NCBI RefSeq assembly: GCF_002252985.1
Contig: NZ_NHPJ01000030.1
Coordinates: 1-40,736 of the forward strand
Length of the DNA: 40,736 bases
Direction of reading: 5' to 3'
Origin: Halorubrum halodurans
GTDB taxonomy: Archaea > Halobacteriota > Halobacteria > Halobacteriales > Haloferacaceae
The notes beneath the pieces are model-generated. The model was not told the DNA's origin and made no database searches. It saw only the letters and a list, made by a program, of their open reading frames with translations. Position 1 is the first letter of the stretch, and the number at the start of each line of letters is the position of its first letter. Positions 8,948 to 15,489 of the stretch are shown here, piece by piece. The position numbers were made by a program, and so were the translations under genes.

Positions 8948-9430
8948 ATGGTACGGACGGAGATCACGGACTACCTTCGCGATCGCGGGATCGAATACGA
9001 GCTGTTGGAGCACGGCGATGATGCGTTGACCTCCGAAAAGGCGGCCGAACTACGTGACGTTCCGCTCGCCGAGATGCTGAAATCGATGGTGTTCCTCGAC
9101 GACGACCGAGAGGTCGTCGTCGCGGTCGTTCCCGCCGAACGGAACGTCGATCTGGGATCGCTCAGAGCGATCGCCGACATCGACAGCCTGAAGTTCGCCG
9201 ACGAGGAGGTCATCGAGAGCGATCTCGGATACACGATCGGCGCGATTCCGCCCTTCTTCCCCGGCAGGGACTGTCCGATCTACATGGACTCCGATGTCCT
9301 CCGGAACGACGAGGTCAACTTCAGCAGCGGTCGTCCGGATGCGGGTATCGAGGTGGAGATCCGTGCGTTCCGGAAGGTAATGGATGAGTTCGACGCCGAG
9401 AGAGGAGCGATCGGAACCACTCCCGACTGA
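8948..9430 (+). CDS. YbaK/EbsC-type aminoacyl-tRNA deacylase
   Basis: A 160-residue cytoplasmic protein of the YbaK/ProX editing-domain family, which hydrolyses mischarged aminoacyl-tRNAs such as Cys- or Ala-tRNA(Pro). Family marks are the N-terminal helix with YELLEHGDDALTSEKAAE, the core AEMLKSMVFLDDDREVVVAVVPAERNVDL with the conserved Lys, and the glycine loop YTIGAIPPFFPGRDCPIYMD. The start is the ATG at 8948; an in-frame ATG at 8900 would add 16 unconvincing residues and run through the promoter palindrome. The gene uses more A/T in third positions than its neighbours, which suggests acquisition or relaxed codon pressure. Which tRNA it edits cannot be told. Confidence 0.85.
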   Translation: MVRTEITDYLRDRGIEYELLEHGDDALTSEKAAELRDVPLAEMLKSMVFLDDDREVVVAVVPAERNVDLGSLRAIADIDSLKFADEEVIESDLGYTIGAIPPFFPGRDCPIYMDSDVLRNDEVNFSSGRPDAGIEVEIRAFRKVMDEFDAERGAIGTTPD

Positions 9431-9599
9431 GAACACACGGCGAGAGAGGCCGTTCTCGGCGTGGAACGGGACTCCCGATTCCCGTGGACGATCCCACGAC
9501 GCCCCGATCTCGGCCGTGACGTCCGTGTAGCGCCGAGTGAGCGGAGCGGTGGCGGTGTTCGCGTCCGGGTCCGCGGCTCCGCTCCCGCGGCCGATACGT

Positions 9600-9606
9600 C
9601 TTAACG
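9600..9606 (+). promoter_or_regulatory. TATA box of the small CxxC protein
   Basis: CTTAACG lies 25 nt upstream of the ATG at 9628, the spacing for a leaderless mRNA, and supports this short gene as real. Confidence 0.5.
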
Positions 9607-9627
9607 CCCCGGCCCCCAAACCGGGGT

Positions 9628-9885
9628 ATGGCCTCGGAGCCGTGCGACGTCTGTGAACGGTCGGTCAGGATCGCCGGCGGGATCGGCGACCTCTGGAACT
9701 TCGCGTTCGAGTCGACCCAGGGGATGACCCTGGAGCTCGCCGACGGTTCCGAGTTCTTCCTCTGTTTCGACTGTATGGAGTCGCTGCCCGAGGACGTCGA
9801 GCCGACCGCCGAGGACGTCGCGGACCTCCGCGAACGGACCGAGCCGGTCGAGGAGGACGCCCACTCCTTCTGGCACTGGGGGTAG
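9628..9885 (+). CDS. Small CxxC zinc-finger-like protein
   Basis: An 85-residue acidic protein with two CxxC knuckles: CDVCERS near the N-terminus (Cys6 and Cys9) and CFDCMES in the middle. Together they could hold one zinc ion. The segment between them is beta-rich with aromatics (GGIGDLWNFAFEST), and the tail is acidic, ending HSFWHWG. Many haloarchaea encode very small zinc-finger proteins of this sort, mostly of unknown role; some affect biofilm formation or swarming. I do not know this one's function. It has its own promoter and is not in an obvious operon. Confidence 0.75.
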   Translation: MASEPCDVCERSVRIAGGIGDLWNFAFESTQGMTLELADGSEFFLCFDCMESLPEDVEPTAEDVADLRERTEPVEEDAHSFWHWG

Positions 9886-10038
9886 CCGCGACGCGAACGC
9901 CGCGGGTCCGGATGCCATCGCCACGGCGGCCGCCGACCGCGGAGCGGGTCGCAACCGCGGAACGTGACGGAGCTGCGGCCACGTCGGATACGAACGGCGG
10001 CACGGTGCCGAACACGGTCGAAAAGGGGTCGAGGCCGT

Positions 10039-10317
10039 CTACAGCCGGTAGCGGCGGCGCGGGCCGAACCGAATGATCCGGCCGAACGGGCGCGACACGC
10101 TCTCGGGCGCGGTGAAGTCCGAGAGGAGGCGGACGACGGTGAGGACGCCGATCGCGCTCGCGATCATGGCGAGCATGACGGCGGGGTACTCCGCGGCGAC
10201 GAGCGCTCCGGTGACGAACAGGAGGAGCGCGAGGATCGCGCCGAGCGAGCTGGCGATCGACGGCGGGTCGATCAGGAGTCCGGGATGTCGAGTCGATGAT
10301 CGGTCTGTCGGTGACAT
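10039..10317 (-). CDS. Small two-helix membrane protein
   Basis: A 92-residue hypothetical protein. Two hydrophobic segments follow one another (SSLGAILALLLFVTGALVAA and AVMLAMIASAIGVLTVV). The tail is basic (RPFGRIIRFGPRRRYRL), which by the positive-inside rule should be cytoplasmic. The ATG at 10315-10317 (MSPTDRSS) is chosen over one 27 nt upstream because a TATA-like box lies at the leaderless distance from it. No family is recognised. It is divergent from the ABC exporter across an AT-rich region. Confidence 0.6.
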   Translation of the reverse strand: MSPTDRSSTRHPGLLIDPPSIASSLGAILALLLFVTGALVAAEYPAVMLAMIASAIGVLTVVRLLSDFTAPESVSRPFGRIIRFGPRRRYRL

Positions 10318-10672
10318 ATCTCTCCGTTGGTCCCCGACGGGCATAAACTTTCATATATTAAATATGTTCTGATAAACGGTAGCACGTAACACGGAGATAG
10401 AGAGTCTGAAACGGTCGTTAATGCCATTTATTTCGTACCTTGGTACCGGCTCTATATTCATAAGATATCAGAACTATATCGATCGATCATGTTCGGCGGA
10501 CGCCGGTCGACGGCTCCGACCTCGCGTCCGTCGTGTCCGCACCCGTCGTCTCGTCGACGGGATCGCGCCGGATCGGGGCCCGGTCCGGATCGGGTCCGGA
10601 TCGGCGGCGAGCTCCCGCCCCGATCGGGATCGAAGAGCAACCCTTACGCGCTCGGCTCCCGGAGGCGAACGC
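10318..10672. other. AT-rich, palindrome-rich intergenic region
   Basis: 355 nt without a convincing gene, between the small membrane protein and the ABC exporter. The part from about 10340 to 10490 is far more AT-rich than the rest of the window. It holds CATATATTAAATATG (10352-10366, one mismatch), GTACCTTGGTAC (10435-10446, perfect hairpin), ATCGATCGAT (10478-10487, perfect), and a long-range inverted pair GTTCTGATA (10366-10374) with TATCAGAAC (10466-10474). From 10490 to 10672 base composition returns to normal. It is probably a divergent control region; a remnant of inserted DNA is the other reading. Confidence 0.5.
10342..10348 (-). promoter_or_regulatory. TATA box of the small membrane protein
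   Basis: On the minus strand this reads GTTTATG, about 27 nt upstream of the ATG at 10317, at the edge of the AT-rich island. Confidence 0.5.
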
Positions 10673-11755
10673 ATGAACGAGACGGCAGCCCCGTCGGCGT
10701 CGACCTCGGCATCCGCGGACGACGCGACGGGGGAGGGGACCCCCTCCGTCGTCGGCGAGGGGATCCGGCGGTCGTACGGCGACGTCGTCGCCCTCGACGG
10801 CGTCGACGTGTCCGTCGAGGCGGGCGAGGTGTTCGGGCTGATCGGCCCCAACGGTGCGGGGAAGACGACGCTCGTGCGCGCGCTCACCGGGACGACCGAC
10901 GCCGAGGGGACGATCCGCGTCCTCGGATCGCCGCCCGACGCGGTCGACTCGCGGCGTATCGGCCTGCTTCCGCAGTCGTTCGGTCCCCCGGAGCGGCTCA
11001 CCGCGCGCGAGCTCGTCGACTACTACGGCGGGCTCTACGACGACGCCCGCGACCCAGAGGCCGTACTGAACGACGTGGGCATGGGCGACGACGCCGACGC
11101 CTGGTACGAGACGCTCTCGGGCGGACAGAAGCGTCGCACCTGCGTCGCGACCGCCATCGTCAACGATCCCGACCTGCTCTTCTTGGACGAACCCACGACC
11201 GGGATCGACCCTGCCGGCCGACGGTCGATCCATCGGCTGATCGAGCGGCTCGCCGCCGGCGGGACGACGGTGTTCCTCACGAGCCACGCGATGGACGAGG
11301 TCGAACGGCTCGCCGACCGGGTGGCGCTCCTGCGCGACGGCGAGGTCGTCGCCGTCGGCGCGCCCGCCGACCTGATCGCCGAACACGGCGGGGATCCCCG
11401 GCTGGAGGTCGCGATGGACGGATCGAACCCCGTCGCCGCCGACCTCGAGGCCGTCCGGACCGCGCTCCACACGGGGGAGACGGCGGCCGCCGTCGACGGC
11501 CCGGCGGCCGGGTCGGACGCCGACGGACCGACGATCGAAGCGACGACGGACGGTCTCCGGGTGCTCGGCGTGCGGCCCGAGGGGATCGGCGCGGTCGTCG
11601 ACGCGCTCGCGGCCGCGGGCGTCGAGTTCGAGTCGCTGACGTGGGCGGAGCCGTCCCTGGAGGACGTGTACCTCCGACTGACCGGCGAGGAGTTCTCGCC
11701 GCGGGCCGGCGGGGACGCGGCGGGAGACGCCGTTCGGCGCGGGGGCGACCGATGA
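10673..11755 (+). CDS. ABC exporter ATPase (ABC-2 type)
   Basis: A 360-residue ATPase of the drug/lipid exporter class (CcmA/DrrA-like). It shows Walker A GPNGAGKTTLVRAL, signature LSGGQKRRTCVATAI, Walker B LLFLDEPTTGIDPAGR and switch His in LTSHAMDEVERLAD. The C-terminal part from about residue 235 is acidic and Ala/Asp-rich, ending EPSLEDVYLRLTGEEF, which is typical of these subunits. The start is the ATG at 10673, preceded by GGAGG about 7 nt upstream. A TATA-like CCCTTACG at 10641 also sits at the leaderless distance. It overlaps the permease by 4 bp (ATGA). The substrate is unknown. Confidence 0.88.
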   Translation: MNETAAPSASTSASADDATGEGTPSVVGEGIRRSYGDVVALDGVDVSVEAGEVFGLIGPNGAGKTTLVRALTGTTDAEGTIRVLGSPPDAVDSRRIGLLPQSFGPPERLTARELVDYYGGLYDDARDPEAVLNDVGMGDDADAWYETLSGGQKRRTCVATAIVNDPDLLFLDEPTTGIDPAGRRSIHRLIERLAAGGTTVFLTSHAMDEVERLADRVALLRDGEVVAVGAPADLIAEHGGDPRLEVAMDGSNPVAADLEAVRTALHTGETAAAVDGPAAGSDADGPTIEATTDGLRVLGVRPEGIGAVVDALAAAGVEFESLTWAEPSLEDVYLRLTGEEFSPRAGGDAAGDAVRRGGDR

Positions 11756-12507
11756 GCCGGCTCTCGCGGGTTCTCACGGAGGCGACCGCGGCCGCCCGGT
11801 CGTTCCTCCGGCGGCGCACCGCGGTCTTCTTCACGTTCTTCTTCCCCGTGATCCTCGTCGTCATCTTCGGCGCGCTGGTCCGGACCCAGCCGACCGGCGG
11901 CGGCCTCTTCGCCGAGCCGGCCGGCTACTACATTCCCGGCTATCTCGCCGTCGTCGTGCTCTTCACGCCGCTCTCGCGGGTCGGCTCGGAGATCGCCCGC
12001 CACCGCGACGGCGGCCGCTTCGAGAAGCTCGCGACCACGCCGCTCTCCCGTGCGGAGTGGCTGCTCGCGCACACGCTCGTCAACGTCGCGATCATCGGCG
12101 CCGCGAGCCTCCTCATCCTTGGGCTCGTGCTCGCGGTGACGGACGCGGCGCTCGTCGTCTCGCCGGCGCTCGTCGCCCTGCCCGTCTTCATCGCCGTCGC
12201 GGTCGCGCTCTTCTGCGGGCTCGGCGCGGTCCTCGGCGCGCTGGCCGACTCACAGGACGGCGTGATCGCCGCGAGCAACACCGTCGCGCTCCCGCTCCTG
12301 TTCCTCTCCGAGACGTTCGTCCCCCCCGCGCTGTTGCCCGACTGGTTCCTGCCGGCCGTCGCCGCCTCGCCGCTCACCTACTTCGCTCGCGGGACGCGAG
12401 CGATCGTCCACGAGCCGGGGGTCTGGACCGACGACCTGGCCGTGCTCGTCGTGCTCGCGGCCGGGGTCCTCGCGCTCGGCGCGTACGCGGTGCCGCGAAC
12501 GGACTGA
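11752..12507 (+). CDS. ABC-2 type exporter permease
   Basis: A 251-residue membrane protein forming the channel partner of the preceding ATPase. It begins with a basic amphipathic segment (SFLRRRTAVFFTFFFPVILVVIFGAL) and then has about six hydrophobic helices, with the cytoplasmic coupling segment IARHRDGGRFEKLATTPLSRAEW between the second and third. This is the ABC2_membrane pattern seen in drug, haem and polysaccharide exporters. Two such half-permeases would pair with two ATPase chains. The start codon overlaps the ATPase stop, so expression is coupled. The substrate cannot be inferred. Confidence 0.87.
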   Translation: MSRLSRVLTEATAAARSFLRRRTAVFFTFFFPVILVVIFGALVRTQPTGGGLFAEPAGYYIPGYLAVVVLFTPLSRVGSEIARHRDGGRFEKLATTPLSRAEWLLAHTLVNVAIIGAASLLILGLVLAVTDAALVVSPALVALPVFIAVAVALFCGLGAVLGALADSQDGVIAASNTVALPLLFLSETFVPPALLPDWFLPAVAASPLTYFARGTRAIVHEPGVWTDDLAVLVVLAAGVLALGAYAVPRTD

Positions 12508-12534
12508 GGCCGACCGGCTCGACCCTCGACCGCC

Positions 12535-12663
12535 TCACAGCGCGCTCACGGCCAGGTACGGAAGCAGGAAGAACGCGAGAAAGATCAGCCCCGTGGCGAG
12601 CGCGTAGCCGACACCGACGCCCGCGAGCGTCAGCCACCTGCCGTCGACTCCCTCGATCTCCAT
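12535..12663 (-). CDS. 42-residue single-span membrane protein
   Basis: The frame MEIEGVDGRWLTLAGVGVGY followed by ALATGLIFLAFFLLPYLAV and a short end gives one or two tightly packed hydrophobic helices after a charged start. It is short, but the TATA-like GTTAAG (12687-12692, minus strand) lies 26 nt upstream of the ATG at 12661-12663. Tiny membrane proteins are common in haloarchaea. It lies on the same strand as, and just downstream of, the DHH phosphoesterase and is convergent with the exporter permease. No function is known. Confidence 0.55.
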   Translation of the reverse strand: MEIEGVDGRWLTLAGVGVGYALATGLIFLAFFLLPYLAVSAL

Positions 12664-12686
12664 ACGTCCCGATGCGGCGGTCACGG

Positions 12687-12692
12687 CTTAAC
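12687..12692 (-). promoter_or_regulatory. TATA box of the 42-residue membrane protein
   Basis: GTTAAG on the minus strand, 26 nt upstream of the start codon at 12663. Confidence 0.45.
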
Positions 12693-12742
12693 GGTTGTCG
12701 TCGCTCTCGCCGCGGTCACGCGCCGCCGACGCGGCCGGCGCG

Positions 12743-13918
12743 TCACACGTCGCCGGCCATGGCCCGGAACAACGCGTCGGCCAGCCCGTCGCGGTCGACC
12801 GTCTCCGGCTCCGACTCTCCCGTCGGGTCCACCTCCGGCGTGATCGTGCCGCCCCCCATCCGCGAGTGGCCGCCGCCGTTCCCGTTCGTGACCTCCGAGA
12901 GCACCGACTCGATCGCGTTGCCCATGTGGACCCGGTCGTCACGCGAGCGTCCCGACAGGTGAACCGTGCCGTCCCGCTCGCCGATGACGACCACCGCGCT
13001 GACGCCCTCGAGCTGGATCAGCTCGTCGGCCGCCTGCGGGATCGCGTCGACGTTGTTGACGCCGCCGACGTCGGCGACCGCGAACGACCCCTCGACCTGT
13101 CGTCCGGCGATCGCGCGGGCCTTGACCTCCAGGACCTCCGCGTCGACGGCCGGGTTGGCGATCCGGTCGAGCTGGTCCTGGTCGACGCCGGGGTAGACGT
13201 ACGCGGCCGAGGCGAAGTCCGGCTCGCTCGCGCCGACGGTGAGGTGTTTGGTGTCGGTGAGGATCCCGTAGAGGAGGCCGGTCGCCGCCCGCGTGGACAA
13301 CACCAGGTCCCCCTCCGTCTCGCTCGCGTGCTTGTCCGGCGGCACCGGGATCGCGCCCACGTCGTTGAAGTACTCGGCGACGACGGAGGCGGTCGCCCCG
13401 TAGTCGGTCCGAACGTCGGTGAACTCGTCGCCGCGGCCGTCCCCAGGATGGTGGTCGACGACGGCGGTCGGCAACACCCCGTCGGCTCCGGCGAACCCCC
13501 GCGCCTCGTTGTGGTCGACGAGGACCACCGTCTCCGCCGCGAGGTCGCTGACGTGATCGATCCGGTCGAGTTCGAGGTCCAGCACCGTCCGGAACGCCCG
13601 GTTCTCCTGGTGACGTATTTGTCCCGGATACTGGATCGTCGCCTCGACGTCCAGTTGGTCAGCCAGCGACGAGACGCCGATCGCGGCTGCCATCGCGTCC
13701 GGGTCCGGATTGGGGTGCATCAGCACCGCTATCTCCGACTCCTCCGCCAGCAGCCGCCGAAACTCGTCGCCGGCCGCCCGGCGGCCCCGGACGAACACGT
13801 ACGCGCTGACGAGCACGACGGCCGCGCCGAGGACGGCGGTGACGGCCAGCTCGGGATTCTCCCGGACGAACGCCTCCGCCTCCGAGAGTCGCCCGCTGAC
13901 CGTTGCTGGAGCCCACAT
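12743..13918 (-). CDS. Membrane-anchored DHH/DHHA1 phosphoesterase
   Basis: A 391-residue protein. An N-terminal helix (ELAVTAVLGAAVVLVSAYVFV, about residues 24-44) anchors it, and a basic stretch after it (RGRRAAGDEFRR) places the enzyme domain in the cytoplasm. The DHH domain shows VLMHPNPDPDAMAAA, VLVDHNEARG and VVDHHPGDG, which supply the Mn ligands. The DHHA1 domain ends with GGGHSRMGGGTI. Such enzymes cleave short oligonucleotides or cyclic dinucleotides (NrnA, GdpP). The TM anchor recalls GdpP, but there is no PAS or GGDEF domain. A role in c-di-AMP turnover is possible but unproven. The start is the ATG at 13916-13918, giving MWAPATVSGRL. Confidence 0.85.
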   Translation of the reverse strand: MWAPATVSGRLSEAEAFVRENPELAVTAVLGAAVVLVSAYVFVRGRRAAGDEFRRLLAEESEIAVLMHPNPDPDAMAAAIGVSSLADQLDVEATIQYPGQIRHQENRAFRTVLDLELDRIDHVSDLAAETVVLVDHNEARGFAGADGVLPTAVVDHHPGDGRGDEFTDVRTDYGATASVVAEYFNDVGAIPVPPDKHASETEGDLVLSTRAATGLLYGILTDTKHLTVGASEPDFASAAYVYPGVDQDQLDRIANPAVDAEVLEVKARAIAGRQVEGSFAVADVGGVNNVDAIPQAADELIQLEGVSAVVVIGERDGTVHLSGRSRDDRVHMGNAIESVLSEVTNGNGGGHSRMGGGTITPEVDPTGESEPETVDRDGLADALFRAMAGDV

Positions 13919-14035
13919 ACGTCCCCCCGGAGTCGCCGGTCCCACAAGAAGGTTCGTGGGGGTTCCGACCTCGTGAGGTCGACCGGATCCCGCCGATCGA
14001 CGACCCCTGCGGACGCCGCGCGATCGCCGGCCGTC

Positions 14036-14938
14036 TCACTCCCGCGTCCGCCGAAACTCGTCGACTGCGTCCCGGTACCCCTCGCGGAACGTCGGGTACG
14101 CGAGCTCGTAGCCGAGCTCCCGAAGGCGGTCGTTCGAGCAGCGCTTGCTCGTCCGGATCCGGCGTTCGGCCGCGGCGGAGAGGTCGCCCGCGGCGATCCG
14201 TGCCTCCTTCGACCGTTTCTCGGGCCGATCGACGCCGCACTCGTCGGCGAGCCAGTCGGCGAACGCGTGTTTCCCGACCGGCTCGTCGTCGACGACGACG
14301 ATCGGCTCGCCGCGGGCGGCCCCGCGCTCGAGGAGGAACCGCACCGCGCCCGCGGCGTCGTCGCGGTGGACCATGTTGAGGTAGCCGGCGGTCACCGGGC
14401 CGTCGAGGTACCGCTCGAGCCGATAGCGGTCCGGCCCGTACAGGCCCGCGAACCGCGCGACGGTGCCGTCGATTCCGGCCGCGGCCGCCCCCTCGATCGC
14501 GACGCGTTCGGCCTCGGCGAGCACCCGCGTCTTCGCCGTGGTCGGCTCGATCGGCGTAGACTCGTCGACCCACGCGCCGCCGTGGTCGCCGTAGACGCCG
14601 GTCGAGGACGTGTACACCAGCCGGTCCGGCGTTCGGCTCCGGCCGCCGTACTCCTCGATGACGTTCCGGAGTCCGTCGACGTAGACCTCGCGGGCCGCCT
14701 CCGCGCCCCGCCCGCCCGAGCTGGCCGCGAACACGACCGCGTCCGCGTCGGGGAGCGCGGCGAGCGAGCCGGGATCGGTCGCGTCCGCGCGAACCGCCTC
14801 GACGCCCTCGCCGATCGCCCCGACCGTCTCGAGTCCGGCGTCCGACCGGCGGACCCCCGCCACGTCGTGATCGCGAGCGGCGAGCCGCCGTGCGAGCTCG
14901 GTACCGACGTAGCCGCAGCCGACGATGACGACCCTCAT
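14036..14938 (-). CDS. SDR-type NAD(P)-dependent epimerase/dehydratase
   Basis: A 300-residue extended short-chain dehydrogenase-like protein. The Rossmann motif is at the very N-terminus (VVIVGCGYVGTELARRL). The segment ADAVVFAASSGG follows, and the active-site region is RLVYTSSTGVYGDHGG with EPTTAKTRVLAEAE after it. The usual YxxxK is not intact, so it belongs to the atypical YeeZ-like group and its substrate is unknown. It may act on a nucleotide sugar. Its start overlaps the stop of the upstream DUF5791-like gene by 4 bp, so the two form an operon. Confidence 0.8.
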   Translation of the reverse strand: MRVVIVGCGYVGTELARRLAARDHDVAGVRRSDAGLETVGAIGEGVEAVRADATDPGSLAALPDADAVVFAASSGGRGAEAAREVYVDGLRNVIEEYGGRSRTPDRLVYTSSTGVYGDHGGAWVDESTPIEPTTAKTRVLAEAERVAIEGAAAAGIDGTVARFAGLYGPDRYRLERYLDGPVTAGYLNMVHRDDAAGAVRFLLERGAARGEPIVVVDDEPVGKHAFADWLADECGVDRPEKRSKEARIAAGDLSAAAERRIRTSKRCSNDRLRELGYELAYPTFREGYRDAVDEFRRTRE

Positions 14939-15423
14939 GGTTTGCGTGTCTCGATGACGGCCATGACCTCCGCGAGCTGGTCGAGCGTCATCGCCGCGCG
15001 CCCTTCGAGGACCTGTTGAACCTCCTGGCCGGTGAGATCGGCGTCGATCGACGCCGCGATCGTGTCGACGTCGAGCACCGCCGTCGCCATCCCCATCAGG
15101 AGGTGATCTCGGAGCTCAGCGACCAGCACGTCGGCGTCGCGGTCGGCGGCGACCGCGAGGACTGCGGCGGCCTCCTCGACGGTCAGGTTCGCGGCGTCGC
15201 CGTCGCCGACCGCCTCGACCGTCGCCGGATCGAGGGATGCGCCGTCGCCGACGCCGTCGCGATCGGCCGTCTCCATCTCGTCGATCGCGTCGGCCAACAT
15301 CGTCTCGAAGGCCGCCAGCAGCGCGGCCGCCTCGACCTCCTCGCCGTCCTCTCCTTCGCGTCCTTCGGCCCCGCCGTCGATCGGAGCGGATCCGCCCCGC
15401 CCGTCGACGACCTCGTGGAACAT
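14935..15423 (-). CDS. Conserved haloarchaeal acidic helical protein (DUF5791-like)
   Basis: A 162-residue, very acidic, mostly helical cytoplasmic protein without a signal or membrane segment. The pattern resembles a conserved haloarchaeal family that I recall as DUF5791; an HMM search would settle this. The conserved-looking core is AELRDHLLMGMATAVLDVDTI and the C-terminus LTGQEVQQVLEGRAAMTLDQ. The TATA-like CGTTTTG (15447-15453, minus strand) lies 27 nt upstream of the ATG at 15421-15423. It is the first gene of a pair with the SDR epimerase. Function unknown. Confidence 0.65.
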   Translation of the reverse strand: MFHEVVDGRGGSAPIDGGAEGREGEDGEEVEAAALLAAFETMLADAIDEMETADRDGVGDGASLDPATVEAVGDGDAANLTVEEAAAVLAVAADRDADVLVAELRDHLLMGMATAVLDVDTIAASIDADLTGQEVQQVLEGRAAMTLDQLAEVMAVIETRKP

Positions 15424-15446
15424 ACCCGCGATCGGCGGTCGCGTCC

Positions 15447-15453
15447 CAAAACG
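15447..15453 (-). promoter_or_regulatory. TATA-like box of the DUF5791-like/epimerase pair
   Basis: CGTTTTG on the minus strand at the leaderless distance from the ATG at 15423. It separates this pair from the pilus operon upstream. Confidence 0.4.
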
Positions 15454-15489
15454 CCTCCGATCGGGGGCACGCTCCGTCCCGATCCTCGC

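Noticed and set aside
10421..10672. An 84-residue N-terminal extension of the ABC exporter ATPase
   Set aside because: It crosses the AT-rich palindrome region, is Arg-rich in its second half, and the ATG at 10673 has a well-placed GGAGG and gives the usual ATPase length.
12695..15019. A long open frame of about 770 codons on the plus strand
   Set aside because: It is antisense to the DHH phosphoesterase and SDR epimerase, both with clear motifs. In GC-rich DNA stop codons are rare in the mirror frame. The translation is Arg/Asp-rich and low in structure.
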